From Mycosarcoma maydis (taxonomy: Eukaryota > Basidiomycota > Ustilaginomycetes > Ustilaginales), in the NCBI RefSeq assembly GCF_000328475.2, contig NC_026488.1:372001-436000 (forward strand): 64,000 nucleotides of DNA, read 5' to 3'. The translations under genes were made by a program, and so were the position numbers. The notes beneath the pieces were generated by a model. The model was not told the DNA's origin, did not search any database, and worked only from the letters and a program-made list of their open reading frames with translations. This document shows positions 1-11,237 of this stretch, piece by piece (the first letter of the stretch is position 1; each line of letters starts with the position of its first letter).

Positions 1-32
1 TCCCACAGCTAGGCTGAGGCTACCCGCACACC

Positions 33-2336
33 ATGGCCACCACAGCCTCGGTATACAACACTTCTCGCACAACCCGCCAAATTCTTCGGCGACATCGCAA
101 AGACAAACCTTCGCTCATCCTTCACCTGCACAACCACCATTTTCGCTTTGAGCGTCAAAATGGCATGTTCCTGTTCGATTCACCCGTCAAAGCATTCCTA
201 GGCTACATACGAGATCAGAAGGTGCCAGCGGACTTGATCGACGTGTTGACAGAGTCGGGCGTTCGGTTTTTCGAAGGTTGCTTGTTGGTGGATGTCCACG
301 ATCATCGTAGCCATGCGGCTGCGAGTGAGTCAATATTGGGCCCCAGAGAGTTGCATGGCATGAGCGCGGCGGGACAGGCAAGAGCTACAGGTGCACAGGC
401 GATAGACAGTCAAAGTGGACTTGCTTCGAGTCTATTTTACCTGCAAGAAGGGGGCAGATATGGCGCTCGGAAAATGGTCGGAGGAGCAGCGTCATTCGAT
501 CCGAGAACCGGCGGTCTGGGGGGTGTCGAAATTTACCGTATTGTGCTACATCCGACGTCAGAGACGTTGTGGGCCGATATCAAGATGCTCGATGATATGG
601 CTGGCGGTATGTGGAGCGATCAGGAAGCGCTCGAGGTGGAAGCCAAGATCCTTGCGCTTACTGCTCCACCGCTTTGCCTCACGCCGGATCCACAAGCGAC
701 ACGAATAGCGAATCTGATGCTCAGCTCTACTGCGCTTCCATCCGCATACAACCCTTCGCACGACTCGCCGTACAGATCGGCCAAGAAACGCGGCGCCAAC
801 TCGATCGAGATGGAAAAGGAAGAAGCCAATCGACAGCGTCGCGAAAAGATCATGCGGCTCATGCAGCATGGACACAAGAGTGTACTGCCGCCTCAGGTCG
901 GCATGGCAAATTCTCTCGCCCGACCAGGCCCAGCAATGGTCGAGACCGGTGGATCGACATCTGCAGCGGCGGCGACGGCGTTCGTGCCGACATTCGACAG
1001 GATGACATTCATTGAAAGATGGAGGATCGGAAGGAACGCTGCACTCAACGGTGGTATGCCGGCCGTTCCGCCCGCTGGTGCAGCGACGAATGCGACAAAC
1101 AGCGCAGCATCAGGTTCCAATGCTAAAGGCGGAAAGGACGCTGCAAAGCCAAACGACAAGGACGATGTGACCGACACAGCCAACAACTCTACCGCCAAGA
1201 AGCCGACGTACAAGAAGAAGAAGAAGGCGCAGAGGGAGAAGGAAGAAGCTGAAGCAGCAGCTGCTGCGGAAGCCGAAGCGGCTAAGAAGAAAGCCGAAGA
1301 AGAGGCTGCTGCTGCTGCCGCTGCGGTTGCTGCTAAGAAGCCCAAGAAGAAGCTCACCAAGAAGGAACGAGAAGAAAAGGAGCGCAAGGAGAAGGAGGAG
1401 AAGGAGAAAGCGGAGAAAGAAGAAAAACAACGAAAGGAGAAAGAGGCGGCTGCGGCAAATGGAAAACCATCAAAACCGAAAAGCAAGAAGAAGCAGAAGG
1501 AGGAAGCTGCAAGCAAGAGTCTCGCTAAGAACGCACCTGGCAGTCCAGACAAGGACAAGAAAGCAACGCCGAAAAAGACGGCTGCCAAGAAGCCCGCGGC
1601 GGCGACTGCAGCTGCCAGCACAGCCAAGAAAAAGACGACTGCCAAGAGCGAGAAGAAGAGCAACAATGTCACTGCTGCGAATGCTACGGCAGCAACAGGC
1701 AGCGCTAATGGAGTCACCGAGACGCCGACGATGCCGCACGCGGTGGTGCAAGGTACGCCTATTCTCGGCAGCGCCACGCCATCCGTGCAATCCACTCCCA
1801 CGCCTGCGCATCGTTCGATCCCCTCGCAACCGCAGCAACAACAGCAAATGCAGCAGCAACAGATGCAGCAGCAACTCACACAGCAGCAACTCCAACAAGC
1901 CGCGCTCGCCGGCATGTTCCCAAACATGGCGAACCAGCTTCCGTTCGGAGCAGGTGTCTCTCAACCGGGTGTTGCCGGTATCGGTGCTGGCGGTTTCGGC
2001 ATGCCCATGATGAACGGTGGCTTCCCACCGACGAGCAATCCACAGATTACAGCAGCCGCGCTGGCAGCGATGCAAGGCATGGGAATCGGTCAGTTTGGTG
2101 CAGCTGGAGCAGGAAACTTTGGAAACGCGGCGCAGATGCAACAGATGATGCAGATGATGAACGCCGGTGGCATGGTCGGTTTCAACGGTATGCCGTTTGC
2201 TCAGCAGATGCAGCAGAGTGCACAGGGACAGCAAGCGCAGGGACAGCAGCAACAGCAAGCAGCGCCAGGGCAGGGTGCAGACATGCCCGTAGGTGTGGGC
2301 CTAGCAGGTCTGGCCAATTGGGGTACTGGAAAGTAG
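33..2336 (+). CDS. SPT20: SAGA complex subunit Spt20
   Basis: A 767-residue nuclear protein, read as the Spt20 structural subunit of the SAGA histone acetyltransferase coactivator. Residues about 20-100 match the Spt20 domain: a basic start, then FLFDSPVKAFLGYIRDQKVP, then RFFEGCLLVDVHDHRSH. A second conserved block with IYRIVLHPTSETLW lies at about 165-230. Residues about 395-555 are a Lys/Glu/Ala-rich charged stretch. The C-terminus (about 600-767) is rich in Gln, Met and Gly, as in many fungal coactivator tails. The ATG at 33 is the first one, but only 32 bases precede it here, so an upstream exon cannot be excluded. It faces the SDR gene tail to tail across 119 bases. The family call rests on the N-terminal domain; the tail is not diagnostic. 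Confidence 0.88.
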   Translation: MATTASVYNTSRTTRQILRRHRKDKPSLILHLHNHHFRFERQNGMFLFDSPVKAFLGYIRDQKVPADLIDVLTESGVRFFEGCLLVDVHDHRSHAAASESILGPRELHGMSAAGQARATGAQAIDSQSGLASSLFYLQEGGRYGARKMVGGAASFDPRTGGLGGVEIYRIVLHPTSETLWADIKMLDDMAGGMWSDQEALEVEAKILALTAPPLCLTPDPQATRIANLMLSSTALPSAYNPSHDSPYRSAKKRGANSIEMEKEEANRQRREKIMRLMQHGHKSVLPPQVGMANSLARPGPAMVETGGSTSAAAATAFVPTFDRMTFIERWRIGRNAALNGGMPAVPPAGAATNATNSAASGSNAKGGKDAAKPNDKDDVTDTANNSTAKKPTYKKKKKAQREKEEAEAAAAAEAEAAKKKAEEEAAAAAAAVAAKKPKKKLTKKEREEKERKEKEEKEKAEKEEKQRKEKEAAAANGKPSKPKSKKKQKEEAASKSLAKNAPGSPDKDKKATPKKTAAKKPAAATAAASTAKKKTTAKSEKKSNNVTAANATAATGSANGVTETPTMPHAVVQGTPILGSATPSVQSTPTPAHRSIPSQPQQQQQMQQQQMQQQLTQQQLQQAALAGMFPNMANQLPFGAGVSQPGVAGIGAGGFGMPMMNGGFPPTSNPQITAAALAAMQGMGIGQFGAAGAGNFGNAAQMQQMMQMMNAGGMVGFNGMPFAQQMQQSAQGQQAQGQQQQQAAPGQGADMPVGVGLAGLANWGTGK

Positions 2337-2455
2337 ACTGCAACAAGAGAGGACGGAATCGAGAATCCGCAGACACGAGAGATGAAATGTATTTTTACAT
2401 ACTGATCGTGGCAGGGTGTGCTACGAATTCTGGGCGAGCGATAGCGTGTAAGGCT

Positions 2456-3534
2456 TCAGCGGGCAGTGGTTCCTCCGTCGATAGGCAGGATGCTGCCAGT
2501 ACACCATGGTGCGTCTCTTGCAAAGAAGCTATCGAACAAGTTGAAGTAACGTTCATCACCAGAGAGCGTCAGTAAAGGTTCTATCACCTTTTCCGCTTTC
2601 AGGCGGATGAACCGAGATCTACTTACAGAACTCCATGGGCAACGTCTCTCGCCGAACCCTGATGCGGCCAATAGGTTGGTCTTTGTGCAGCGATTTCTGG
2701 ACTGATATCTGCCACCATGGCAGTACCCGCCAAATAGCCAGGCGCGATAGCATTGACGTTGATCCTGTGGGAAGCATAATCGCAGGCCACCTGTCGCGTC
2801 AAGTTGATCACCGCGCCTTTGGTAGCGCAGTAAGCGGGCTCAGAGGGGCCACCTATGAGTCCGTGAATGGAAGCAATCTGGATGATGGTACCTCGTGAGC
2901 CACGTGCCCCCTTGTCGCCAGTTTGACGGCCGACCGTGGAGGTTGGGGAACCGGTCTGGGCGGCGTATGTTGCACGAAGCGGTACACTGGTGGGAACGTC
3001 ATTAAAGCTGTCCAAGTCCTGCTCAAGGTCAGCTGGAAAAGCGATGGGTTCTTGTTTCAGCATCTGCTGGACAGCCAGTTTGGTGCCCAACCAAACGCCC
3101 TTGATGTTGATCTGCATCATCTTTTCGAGCACATGGACGCATTCGTGCTCGATACCACCGGAAAACGCTGTGATGCCGGCATTATTGACCAGGATATCGA
3201 GCCGTGCATTGGTGCTGAAAGAAACGCTCGTATCGATCGCAGCTTTGAAGTCGGCTTCAGAGGTGACGTCGAGTCGCTGGAAGTGAGCGTGTCCACCGAG
3301 TTTATTGATCAGCTGGTGAGTGGGAACATGACGAGAGCCTTCGCAACGGGAGTTTTGGGCGCCGAGCGGGTCAGGTTGCAGGTCTGTACAGAGAATGCTA
3401 GCGCCGGCGCGAGCGAGGTGCAGTGCGGTCTGCCTGCCGATGCCAGAGGAGGAGCCAGTGATGAGTGCGGTTCGACCTACGAGGCTGAGCGAAGGAGGAA
3501 GCGCTTTTGCGAATTTGGCAAACGACATGACCAA
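2456..3534 (-). CDS. Short-chain dehydrogenase/reductase (SDR), one intron
   Basis: A 326-residue NAD(P)-dependent oxidoreductase of the classical SDR family; the substrate is not predictable. Exon 1 is 3534-2627 and exon 2 is 2528-2456. The intron (2626-2529, 98 bases) has a GTAAGT donor, a TTACTGAC branch-like site and a GATAG acceptor. Splicing gives GVLFFARDAPWCTG and then LPIDGG, the usual SDR C-terminus, which supports this choice over nearer AG sites that break the frame. Visible motifs are TGSSSGIG (residues 26-33, cofactor loop), an acidic residue in LCTDLQPD (D51, favouring NAD), VNNAG, the serine in QIASIHG and YCATK (catalytic Tyr and Lys). About 50 residues are inserted before the catalytic Ser, unusually long for a classical SDR. 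The start has a second Met two codons later; either could be used. Confidence 0.85.
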
Positions 3535-4850
3535 GGGGTCGAGCTGAGTTCAAGATGTTGGTTGATAAGCGGATCGCGGGATGGTGACAGCGCGTTAGCA
3601 AGGGACGTCTCTCTCAGCAAAGACAGTTTCAGGTGATACACCAGGAGCGCAAATCGAAGCTGCGGCTGAATCAGCTCAGATCGACACGCGGTACAGCCGA
3701 AGCGTGCTACGCAGGGACTGAAAAATGGGCGAGGTCGGCAGAGCCATGGCCATCACAATCTTGAATGTGACAAGGGGTGTTCGGATGTTGCGACTCTTCT
3801 GGATCCGTGATTCTGTTGTTGCAAGCTTGGCATAATGCAGACGAGCGGAGGGTCGAGGGTCGTGGGTGCAACTCTCAATTGTGATTCCCCCGCGTCAAAA
3901 TTAGGAATAATAGTCGTGATTGACCGGCGTCTTGTCACCGACGACGCCGTTCCGCCGCTTTTGTGGAGCGCAAAGTCGCCGACAGGAACGCTGCAGCTAC
4001 GACCCAAACGCGATCGCCCGATCAGGTGTAGAGACGAAGTGATCGAGATCCGAATAGTGTGCTCTGCGGTGTACATGTGGGGGATGCTTGTGAGATTGTG
4101 CTCGGATCGAGAAACTTGAACTTGACGTGCATTCGTGATTCAGATTTTGGTTCTTAGCGATTTTCGATCCTCCCGATCTACCTTTTCGCGTGGCCAGGCG
4201 GGAGGGCTTTGATTGTCGCATTTGCAGTAGCTGGGCCACAGCATTCACGATTCGTGATTCTTGACTGACAGTGACGAGTGAGTGGAAGGATGGATAGCGC
4301 CAAGCAATCCGAAACGTTCACAGCCTGAACGCATGCAAGATCTCTCTCGTTCCGATTGAGCCAAGCGAGCTGCGTTTGACTGTGCGGGGCGGGGAGGAGA
4401 TTTGCACGTAGGTGTTTCGCAGCACGCTGTAGGTTAGCTTGCATCCACAAGTTCGGTGACGATTGCGGCTGTCCGTGTCTGTCTCATTCACGACTGTATA
4501 ATAAGTTGGTCCTGCAAGTAACACACTAAGTTAGTTGCGGCGCCATTTCAGTCTCGAAGACTGGAGTGTATGGATTATTATTGGGCGTGACACCAGACAC
4601 ACGCGGATCTGTCTGCTTTCTTGGCTTTCGCCACCACCTTCCATCACCACCTGCGCTTCTACCTCTGCTCTCCATCCTCGTACTTGTCGCTGCGCTCCTC
4701 TTTTGTATCTCTTTTGGTCACTGACACGCGTCCTGGTCAACTTTGTCCGGCGCTTCTGACTGCTTTATTGCTCAGTGCAGTCCTTCCGTTTACTGGGTTG
4801 ACCCGGGTCGTTGCAGAATCGGCTGATCATAGTACAGCGGTAACCTCATC

Positions 4851-4898
4851 AGCATCGTAGCATCGCAGCATCGCAGCATCGCAGCATCGCGGCATCGC
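4851..4898 (+). repeat. Tandem repeat, unit AGCATCGC, 6 copies
   Basis: Six 8-base units in a row, the first ending in T instead of C and the last starting with G. Not in a recognised gene. Confidence 0.9.
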
Positions 4899-5013
4899 GG
4901 CAGCTCGTCGTACTTCTCTTTGTCGCATGCTACAGACCAAAGCATTTGCGATTGCGACTGTGCTTGTCAGCCTTGTCGGTACTCCATTGTCCGACGTGAT
5001 CAACTGACCAGTG

Positions 5014-5046
5014 CTGTACTGTACTGTACTGTACTGTACTGTACTG
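5014..5046 (+). repeat. Tandem repeat, unit CTGTA, about 6.6 copies
   Basis: A perfect pentanucleotide array, followed after four bases by another ACTGTA. It contains overlapping GTAC palindromes. Intergenic. Confidence 0.92.
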
Positions 5047-5345
5047 TTTTACTGTAGGAAGAGCCAACCCACGTTGCATCATCGCTCTGGCTGATTGGAA
5101 ACCCGAATTTCGCTTTCGCTTGGTTCGGGTGGTCGCGCCTGTCGCCTCAGCCCGGCTCGCGTCTGCTTCTCGCAAGAAGTCACTTCAGCCGATCCTACAT
5201 GGATGGTCAGCATACACGATACTCCGCCAATCAGCTGGTATCGAGTCGTTAGTCGCTAATTACAGCAACCAAAAAACCACGCAAAGGAAGGATTTGTGAT
5301 TTGTTTGGTAATTTCTCCTAAAATCATTCACGATTCACGATTTGA

Positions 5346-5369
5346 AAGCTTGCAAGCTTGCAAGCTTGC
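5346..5369 (+). repeat. Tandem repeat, unit AAGCTTGC, 3 copies
   Basis: Three perfect 8-base units, each containing the palindrome AAGCTT, directly after two copies of the ATTCACG heptamer at 5325-5340. Confidence 0.9.
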
Positions 5370-5919
5370 ATTTCACAGTCACGAGTCGACAGGCGCCTTC
5401 ACCTTGCGTGTTGGTAGCAGCTAACTTAGCTTCTCGGAAACGAACCCTTTTCCGTTTGTTGCCTTCACTTGTCGCTGCCACGCCACCGTGTCCCGTGTCC
5501 CCGGTAGAGCGAGTCTAGTCACGAGTCACAGTTTCAAGCGAGCCTAGTTTCAAGACGGTGGTTTTGGTTTTGGCTTTGTGTTTCTAGCTCTGATCTCGAT
5601 CCGAGTCCTTTACGATTCGCGATTCACGATTTGTGATTATTCGCGATTCATCCTTGACGATTCACGATTTCGGTCTGGTTTGGTCTCTGGCGCTGTCCTT
5701 CTCTGCCAAGAATCATTAAGCGGCGGCCGTGTCACTCTGTGCCACTCACTCACTCAAGACTCTCTTGGTTGCTTTCGTATTGGCAACACCTTGTGCACTG
5801 CGAGCGCGTCATTTTGCTGCTGCACTGCACGGCGCCAGCCGCACCGCAAATCTCGGATGCGCTCTTCTACACCTCTTCCAACTCCATCATCTCCACAACA
5901 AATTCATTCCACCGCTTCG

Positions 5920-5956
5920 CCTCCTCCTCCTCCTCCTCCTCCTCCTCCTCCTCCTT
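5920..5956 (+). repeat. Trinucleotide CTC/TCC tract
   Basis: About 12 copies of a CTC/TCC trinucleotide, a pure pyrimidine tract 170-205 bases upstream of the ATG at 6126. It probably lies in the 5' leader or promoter of that gene. Confidence 0.85.
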
Positions 5957-6125
5957 CTTCCTCGCCATTTCCGCATCTGTCTCGCGCTGATTTCCACACA
6001 GATGCGGCTGTACCCTTTGGCGCCACCCCCTAGCCTCTTCTGATCTTCCCACCCCACTTGCCGTAGCATCGTCATCGCCGTCATCAGCAACACCTCATGC
6101 TATACAGGTGTGCGCTACTGCCAGC

Positions 6126-9100
6126 ATGTCGGACGTGGTCACCGAGTCGCGCGACGATGACTCGTCCTCGGTGATCACCATTCCTGCCCAGATACAGGCC
6201 GCTGCACAGACCGTTCCGTTGTCACCGTCCTCAAAATTCGCATCTGCACTACCATGTACTTCCCCCCCAAATCGCTCGGCGTCGCACCCACCTACTCGCT
6301 CTACAGCCGATGCCGCTGCTTCCGCTTTGCCGTCGGCAAGCACTAGCCCCGGCGCACACACCCCTCAACCCACTTGCACCGTCGACACGCTCCAACTCGC
6401 TTCCGACGCTCTTTCCAACCTCTCAACATTCCACCCAGATGCCACTGCCACTGCAACTGCCGTGCCCACTGCCGCCGCCGAGCTCCTCTCGGCCATTCGC
6501 CGCAAGGACAAAAAGGCCCCCGCCATTCAGAGTCCCCACCCCGGCAGCACCGGCTTAGCTCGCTGTCGCAGCGCTGCCACCACTCCGGTTCCTACCTCCT
6601 TCCTACTAGGTTTCAAGCACGACTCGCTTGACGTCACTGCCAATTCTTCGCGAGCAACCACTCCCACGCGTACGCCTTCTGGTCGTGCAAAGCGTCAGCG
6701 ACGCGAGCGCAATCCTGCCACCCCGAGCGCTTCTACCTCTGCACTGCCAAGTATCGAACAGAATGACCGCAGGCGATCCGCCAGAGTTGCCAAAGCCGTC
6801 ACTACCACCGCTTCTGACTCGCCTTCGCTGCCCAATCTGGCACTGTTCGGCTTTTCTCCTTATCTCGAGAGTCTTGTGTTCAATGCAAAAGACACAGATC
6901 GCCGCACCCGCTCAGGAGCCAGAGGCTTCCGCACACCGCTCGATCGTGGTCCTACTCGAGTCAAGCGTGCCGCTCCCAAAAGTAAAGCAAAGGATGCTGA
7001 TCCCGATGCTCCCGATGATGACGCCAAGTCAGAGTAAGTTGTCAAGTCCGAGTCGATCCATTTCTTCACACACACACACAATGCTGACCTCGATCATGAG
7101 CATGTTGCTCTTGTCTCTCCTTGCACAGGCTCTATCGTATGCTTTGCATCATTTCGTATCAACTGCAAGCACACCTTGACCTGGTGCCTCACCGATCCCT
7201 CGATCAGCTCCGTGCCCAGTTCAGCACCCTTTCGCCTGATGCAGACGATCATATCGATGCCCAACAGCATGCAGTGAGCACTGCTAATGCCAGCGTGGCA
7301 TTAGGCGCTTTTCCCGATTCGAGTCGTGCTGCTACGTCTGTCACCAATGTTCAGAAGCAAGAACAGCATGATGCAGTCACCGCAACCGTCTCTACCTACA
7401 CACACCCCGTCATTGTCAAGACCGAGCCTCTTGCATCTCCTCCGCTGTCGATGCGGCAACCACATCCGCAATTGCATTCGCATTTGCCTCGCCGATCGTA
7501 CTCGCCCGAATCTTCTCCCGAAGTGGCGCTGATGGACAGCGTCAGATCCACGTACAGCGGTATTACCTCCTATTATGACAACTCGTCGCGTGATGATTAC
7601 CAGCCCCATCACGAGCAACAGCGCGAGCGCCACCCATGGCCTGCAAAAGTTCACGAATCAGAGGATGAGCCCATGTCTCCCGTCTTGCGACCTGCTCGCA
7701 GCAACATCATGTCAATCTCTGCGCTCATGAGTGGGCCCAGTCCAGTCAGACCGCGTTCGCCCACTCCCGAGCTCATTCAAACACCTCCGAGACCCGTAGA
7801 ATCACTGCCCATGTTGACACAGGAATGGACAGAGGACGACGAAATGGCCTCGCGCTTTCTTCAAGCTTGTGCCGATTCCATACCCAAGATTGACACCACC
7901 GAGCTTGATCGGCTCACCCAGATCGCTCAGCTCGCTGCCTTCGATCTCGAAATGCTTTCCGCACCATCATCTCCCCATGAATCGACACCGTCTTTGGCGA
8001 CGCCAACCACAGACCAACAGCGACACTTCAGCAACGCTCAACTCGAACCGCAGAAACTGAATCCGCTCGACACGCTCGACACACAGATGCTGTACGACCG
8101 AGAGGAAGCAGAGTACATCGACGAGATGGAGGCCAATGACGAATTGTACAAAACCGTCCGGTACCTGGCTCGCTTTGACGAGGTGGTTGACGAATGGAGA
8201 GCGGGCGAATTGGCGCGTCTTCGATTGCAGCTCGAGATGCGTAAAGCAGAGATCGCACGCATCTGGACGTGTGATCGTAAGCTGATTTGGTCCACCTTTG
8301 TCGACAACCGGGCTGGCGAGTTGTATCGCAAGCAGATGGTCAAGGCGAGTCACGCGCGATGGCAAGCAGAGCTTGAGCTCGATTTGCTCGAGGTGCATCG
8401 CAGAAAGACACGAGGAGTAGCCAAGCTTACCAAGGATATCTGGCTGCCAAGACACGGCACTCCAGAGGTCCAAGAGGCTGCGGCTATCTACAAGCGTTTT
8501 GGTCAGTTTGTCTCTGCAGCAAAGTACCCAGATCGAGACGATCCACTGGTCAGGGCGGATGTTCGAAAGATGCGTATCGCTTTGCGAGCACACAAGAGTC
8601 GCTCGCAGGAGGCAAGAATGGTCGTCAATAGGCAGGTAGGCGAAGTTGGCAAGGTTGTAGCAGATCGAGACGATGCGGTTCTCGACGCGCAGCTGAATGA
8701 CGTCTCTTGCAGAAGCGAATCTAGCTCGGACGCAGGAGATGGCTCTGATGGAGAAGAGTACAGTTCAGACTCGTCCTACGTGTCATCTACATCGGGCATA
8801 TCTTCACTGCCCTCATTCAGCTCCCTCTACAGCTCACCAGATGCTCGCAGCGTTGCCGACGGAACATCCGACTTGGAGGGGCTCGCTTCCGAGTTGGCTT
8901 CAGTGCGCGATGCCGATGCGGATGCGGATGCAGATGCCGATGCAGACGCCGATGCCGATGCCGATGCCGACTCGGACGAAGACGCGGACGCGGACGAGAG
9001 TCTTTGGGCTCGGCAAATCCGACTTGCCAACCAACAGGACGAGCAGAGCCTGGCTGCAAGTGCGACAGCGTCCGGCGTGCAGACTCCAGCCGTGAATGGC

Positions 9101-9916
9101 GACATTCGCTCGGCCATAACCAGTCGACCCACAACCCCCGTGGATGTAGGCACAGCACCAGCTCGTAAGCGAGAGAGGAAGAAGAGGAAGAAGCCACCTC
9201 CGCCCGGTGCCAGGCTGTGGAAGAAAGGTCGTGTTCAGCAGGACACTGACGGTGCCGAAGCCCAACTGGCTTCCTCGACGCAGCCGCAGCAATCTCAGGA
9301 ACAGAACAAGCTCAAGGCGGAGTATGATGCTCAATCTGTTATCTACCAGAACGGCAACAGTCTGCACAACGATATCGAGATGGCCGCCGTCGACGAGCAA
9401 CAGAGCCGAGCTGCGAGTCCCAAGATGCAATCCGCACTCATGCAAGCAAGAGAGACGGAATACGATCACCGCCGCCAAGAGCAGCCTTTGTCGTCCCGCC
9501 ACCCGTCGTCGTACGCTAACGGCTACGATATACGACCTAGCTATCCCAGCGGCAGTACGGGTGATGAGTACGAGCAGCGTCGATCCTTCCACCACGTCGA
9601 TGCGTACTCTGGTGGTGTACGAGGCTACGCGAGCTATACAGATGCGTATGCTCGTCCCGTTGTTTATGGTGGATATCCGCATAGCGCGCTTGCTTCATCC
9701 ACGGCGTTCCTCGGCACCAACGGCGCAAGAGCAGAAGGTCAAGCGCCGCAGCACTCCGCTCGCACACCTTCTCCTCCTCCTCTGGACCACATGATGCATC
9801 CAGCCTACCTCTCGTTTCAACACCCTACATCGTATGCCTACCCTTCTCACCCTCCACCACCACCCGCACAGCCGCAGCATAACTCGGCGCGTGGCCCACC
9901 ACAACGGCCGTACTAA
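6126..9916 (+). CDS. Large unknown acidic, low-complexity protein, one intron
   Basis: I do not recognise this 1231-residue protein. Exon 1 is 6126-7033 and exon 2 is 7129-9916. The intron (7034-7128, 95 bases) has a GTAAGT donor, a GCTGACC branch-like site and a TTGCACAG acceptor; it keeps the frame and gives AKSE-LYRMLC. The N-terminus is Ser/Thr/Ala/Pro-rich with basic patches (AKRQRRER). The only part that looks folded is a long, charged helical region of about 170 residues encoded around 8100-8640 (LYKTVRYLARFDEVVDEW onward). An acidic run of alternating Asp-Ala follows (8911-8970), then a basic stretch KRERKKRKKPPPPG and a Tyr/Pro/His-rich tail. The composition suggests a nuclear regulatory protein. 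An Sds3/Dep1-like corepressor reading was considered for the helical region but cannot be shown. The start is the first ATG; a GTG 18 bases upstream was ignored. Confidence 0.72.
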
Positions 9917-11237
9917 CCTGCATCTTAATCGCTTCGCCTACAGCGGTGCGCCACTCAATCAGCACAGAAGCTCATTTGTATTTGTATCCTCTCCATGCCA
10001 TCTTTACAAACTCAAGATGGTTTCAAAAGATTCACGCACGTGTGCGGTCCGAGATGAGCACAGTCGAGGACACTCGGGACGTCGGTGCTACTGAGACGTG
10101 TTGGGTCATTTTAAGGCACAGACTGGAAGTGGTGAGTTGCGACGAACTGCACAGTCAGGGCAGGCTAATGTGGTTGAGATGGGCATTGATGAGAGATGAG
10201 GAAGCAAGTCTAGCGCGCGTAGATGGATAGGGAGCACAGATGGAAGGAAAAGCGAGTTAGTTTGTCTCTGTATCCATGGTTTATGCTCGACGTAGTCCGG
10301 AAGCACCGTTGCTGGACGGCTATGTACATGCATATCTCGTGTGTGTATTGAACGAGCGAGTTGAGCATGGCATAGCAAGGCGGGTTTGAAGTCAGACAAG
10401 GCTGAAACTTGAATGGAAATTTGATTGTCCGCAAAGTATGTTAGGACTAACGAGATTCCTATATAGTCAAATGTGGTGATCATCATGTAAACCGCGCACT
10501 TCTGCTGCTCTACTGCGCTGAGGAGGAGCGAATGTGTTGTGGCACGACGCGCAGAGTCCACGCGGATAGCCATGGAGCTGAACGAGAAGCACTCTGCTTG
10601 GCGTGACACAGCCACACAAGCGTCGTCTGCAGTAGCGCAGAGCAGAACGTAACCCTAGTGTATGTAGCCAATGGCGCAACGGTGCTGTACAACCATCGTC
10701 GCTGATGGAGCGTTCAACTTACTATTTGTGTGTGATGATGGTGAAGAAGGAAAGACAGCCTCAAAGTCTGCCGCTGCTTCTGGTTCCTGCTCGGGTTTTG
10801 TTTTGTTTTTCTTTTCTTTCCAGCGTGTAGGCTTTGCTTTTTCGCTTCGATCACAATCGTGAATCGTGAATCGTGAATTTTCTCTCGTGAGAGACTCACG
10901 ACTGCACGCCCCACGCTCCACGCTCCACGCTCCACGCTCACAACTCGAAAGTGTTACACCGCGATTGCAACTTTTTACAATTTTCCAAACGTCCGCTCCG
11001 CTCATAACACACAATACTCGTCACGGGCTTGTTAAGGTCAGTCAGCATTCGTGTTTGAGGAACACCCACACGCTCGTTCGAACGATGGTACACTCTAGGA
11101 ACAAGACCGCGATCTACAAATCGACATATAAGCTGAAATCAAAAACCGCATTGGTGGCAATAGCGACACTGCTAGCAAGATGCTTGAAAGAAGGACAATG
11201 ATGAAGAATGATAGACAGGGCGGGAATGTTGGGATGC
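9917..11237. other. Intergenic region between convergent genes
   Basis: About 1.3 kb holding the 3' ends of the unknown gene (+) and cdc14 (-). No protein or RNA gene was recognised. It contains three tandem heptamers GAATCGT at about 10856-10878, an ACTCACGACT motif near 10893 and the CCACGCT array at 10911. Confidence 0.6.
10911..10938 (+). repeat. Tandem repeat, unit CCACGCT, 4 copies
   Basis: Four perfect 7-base units within 35 bases of a GAATCGT array. Period 7 is shared with other repeats in this window, but the unit sequence differs. Confidence 0.92.

Larger units (their letters stand above)
3535..6125. other. Gene-poor intergenic region, about 2.6 kb
   Basis: No recognisable protein or tRNA on either strand. 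It separates the divergent SDR and the unknown gene at 6126, so both promoters should lie here. It holds four tandem repeats listed separately (4851, 5014, 5346, 5920) and several copies of the heptamer family around 4245-4262, 5325-5343 and 5613-5665. The part from about 5550 to 6125 is pyrimidine-rich and is probably the promoter and 5' leader of the downstream gene. Confidence 0.6.

Noticed and set aside
893..1927. 344-codon open frame on the minus strand
   Set aside because: Antisense shadow of SPT20; the Phe/Ser/Ala composition comes from reading AAG/GCA-rich codons backwards.
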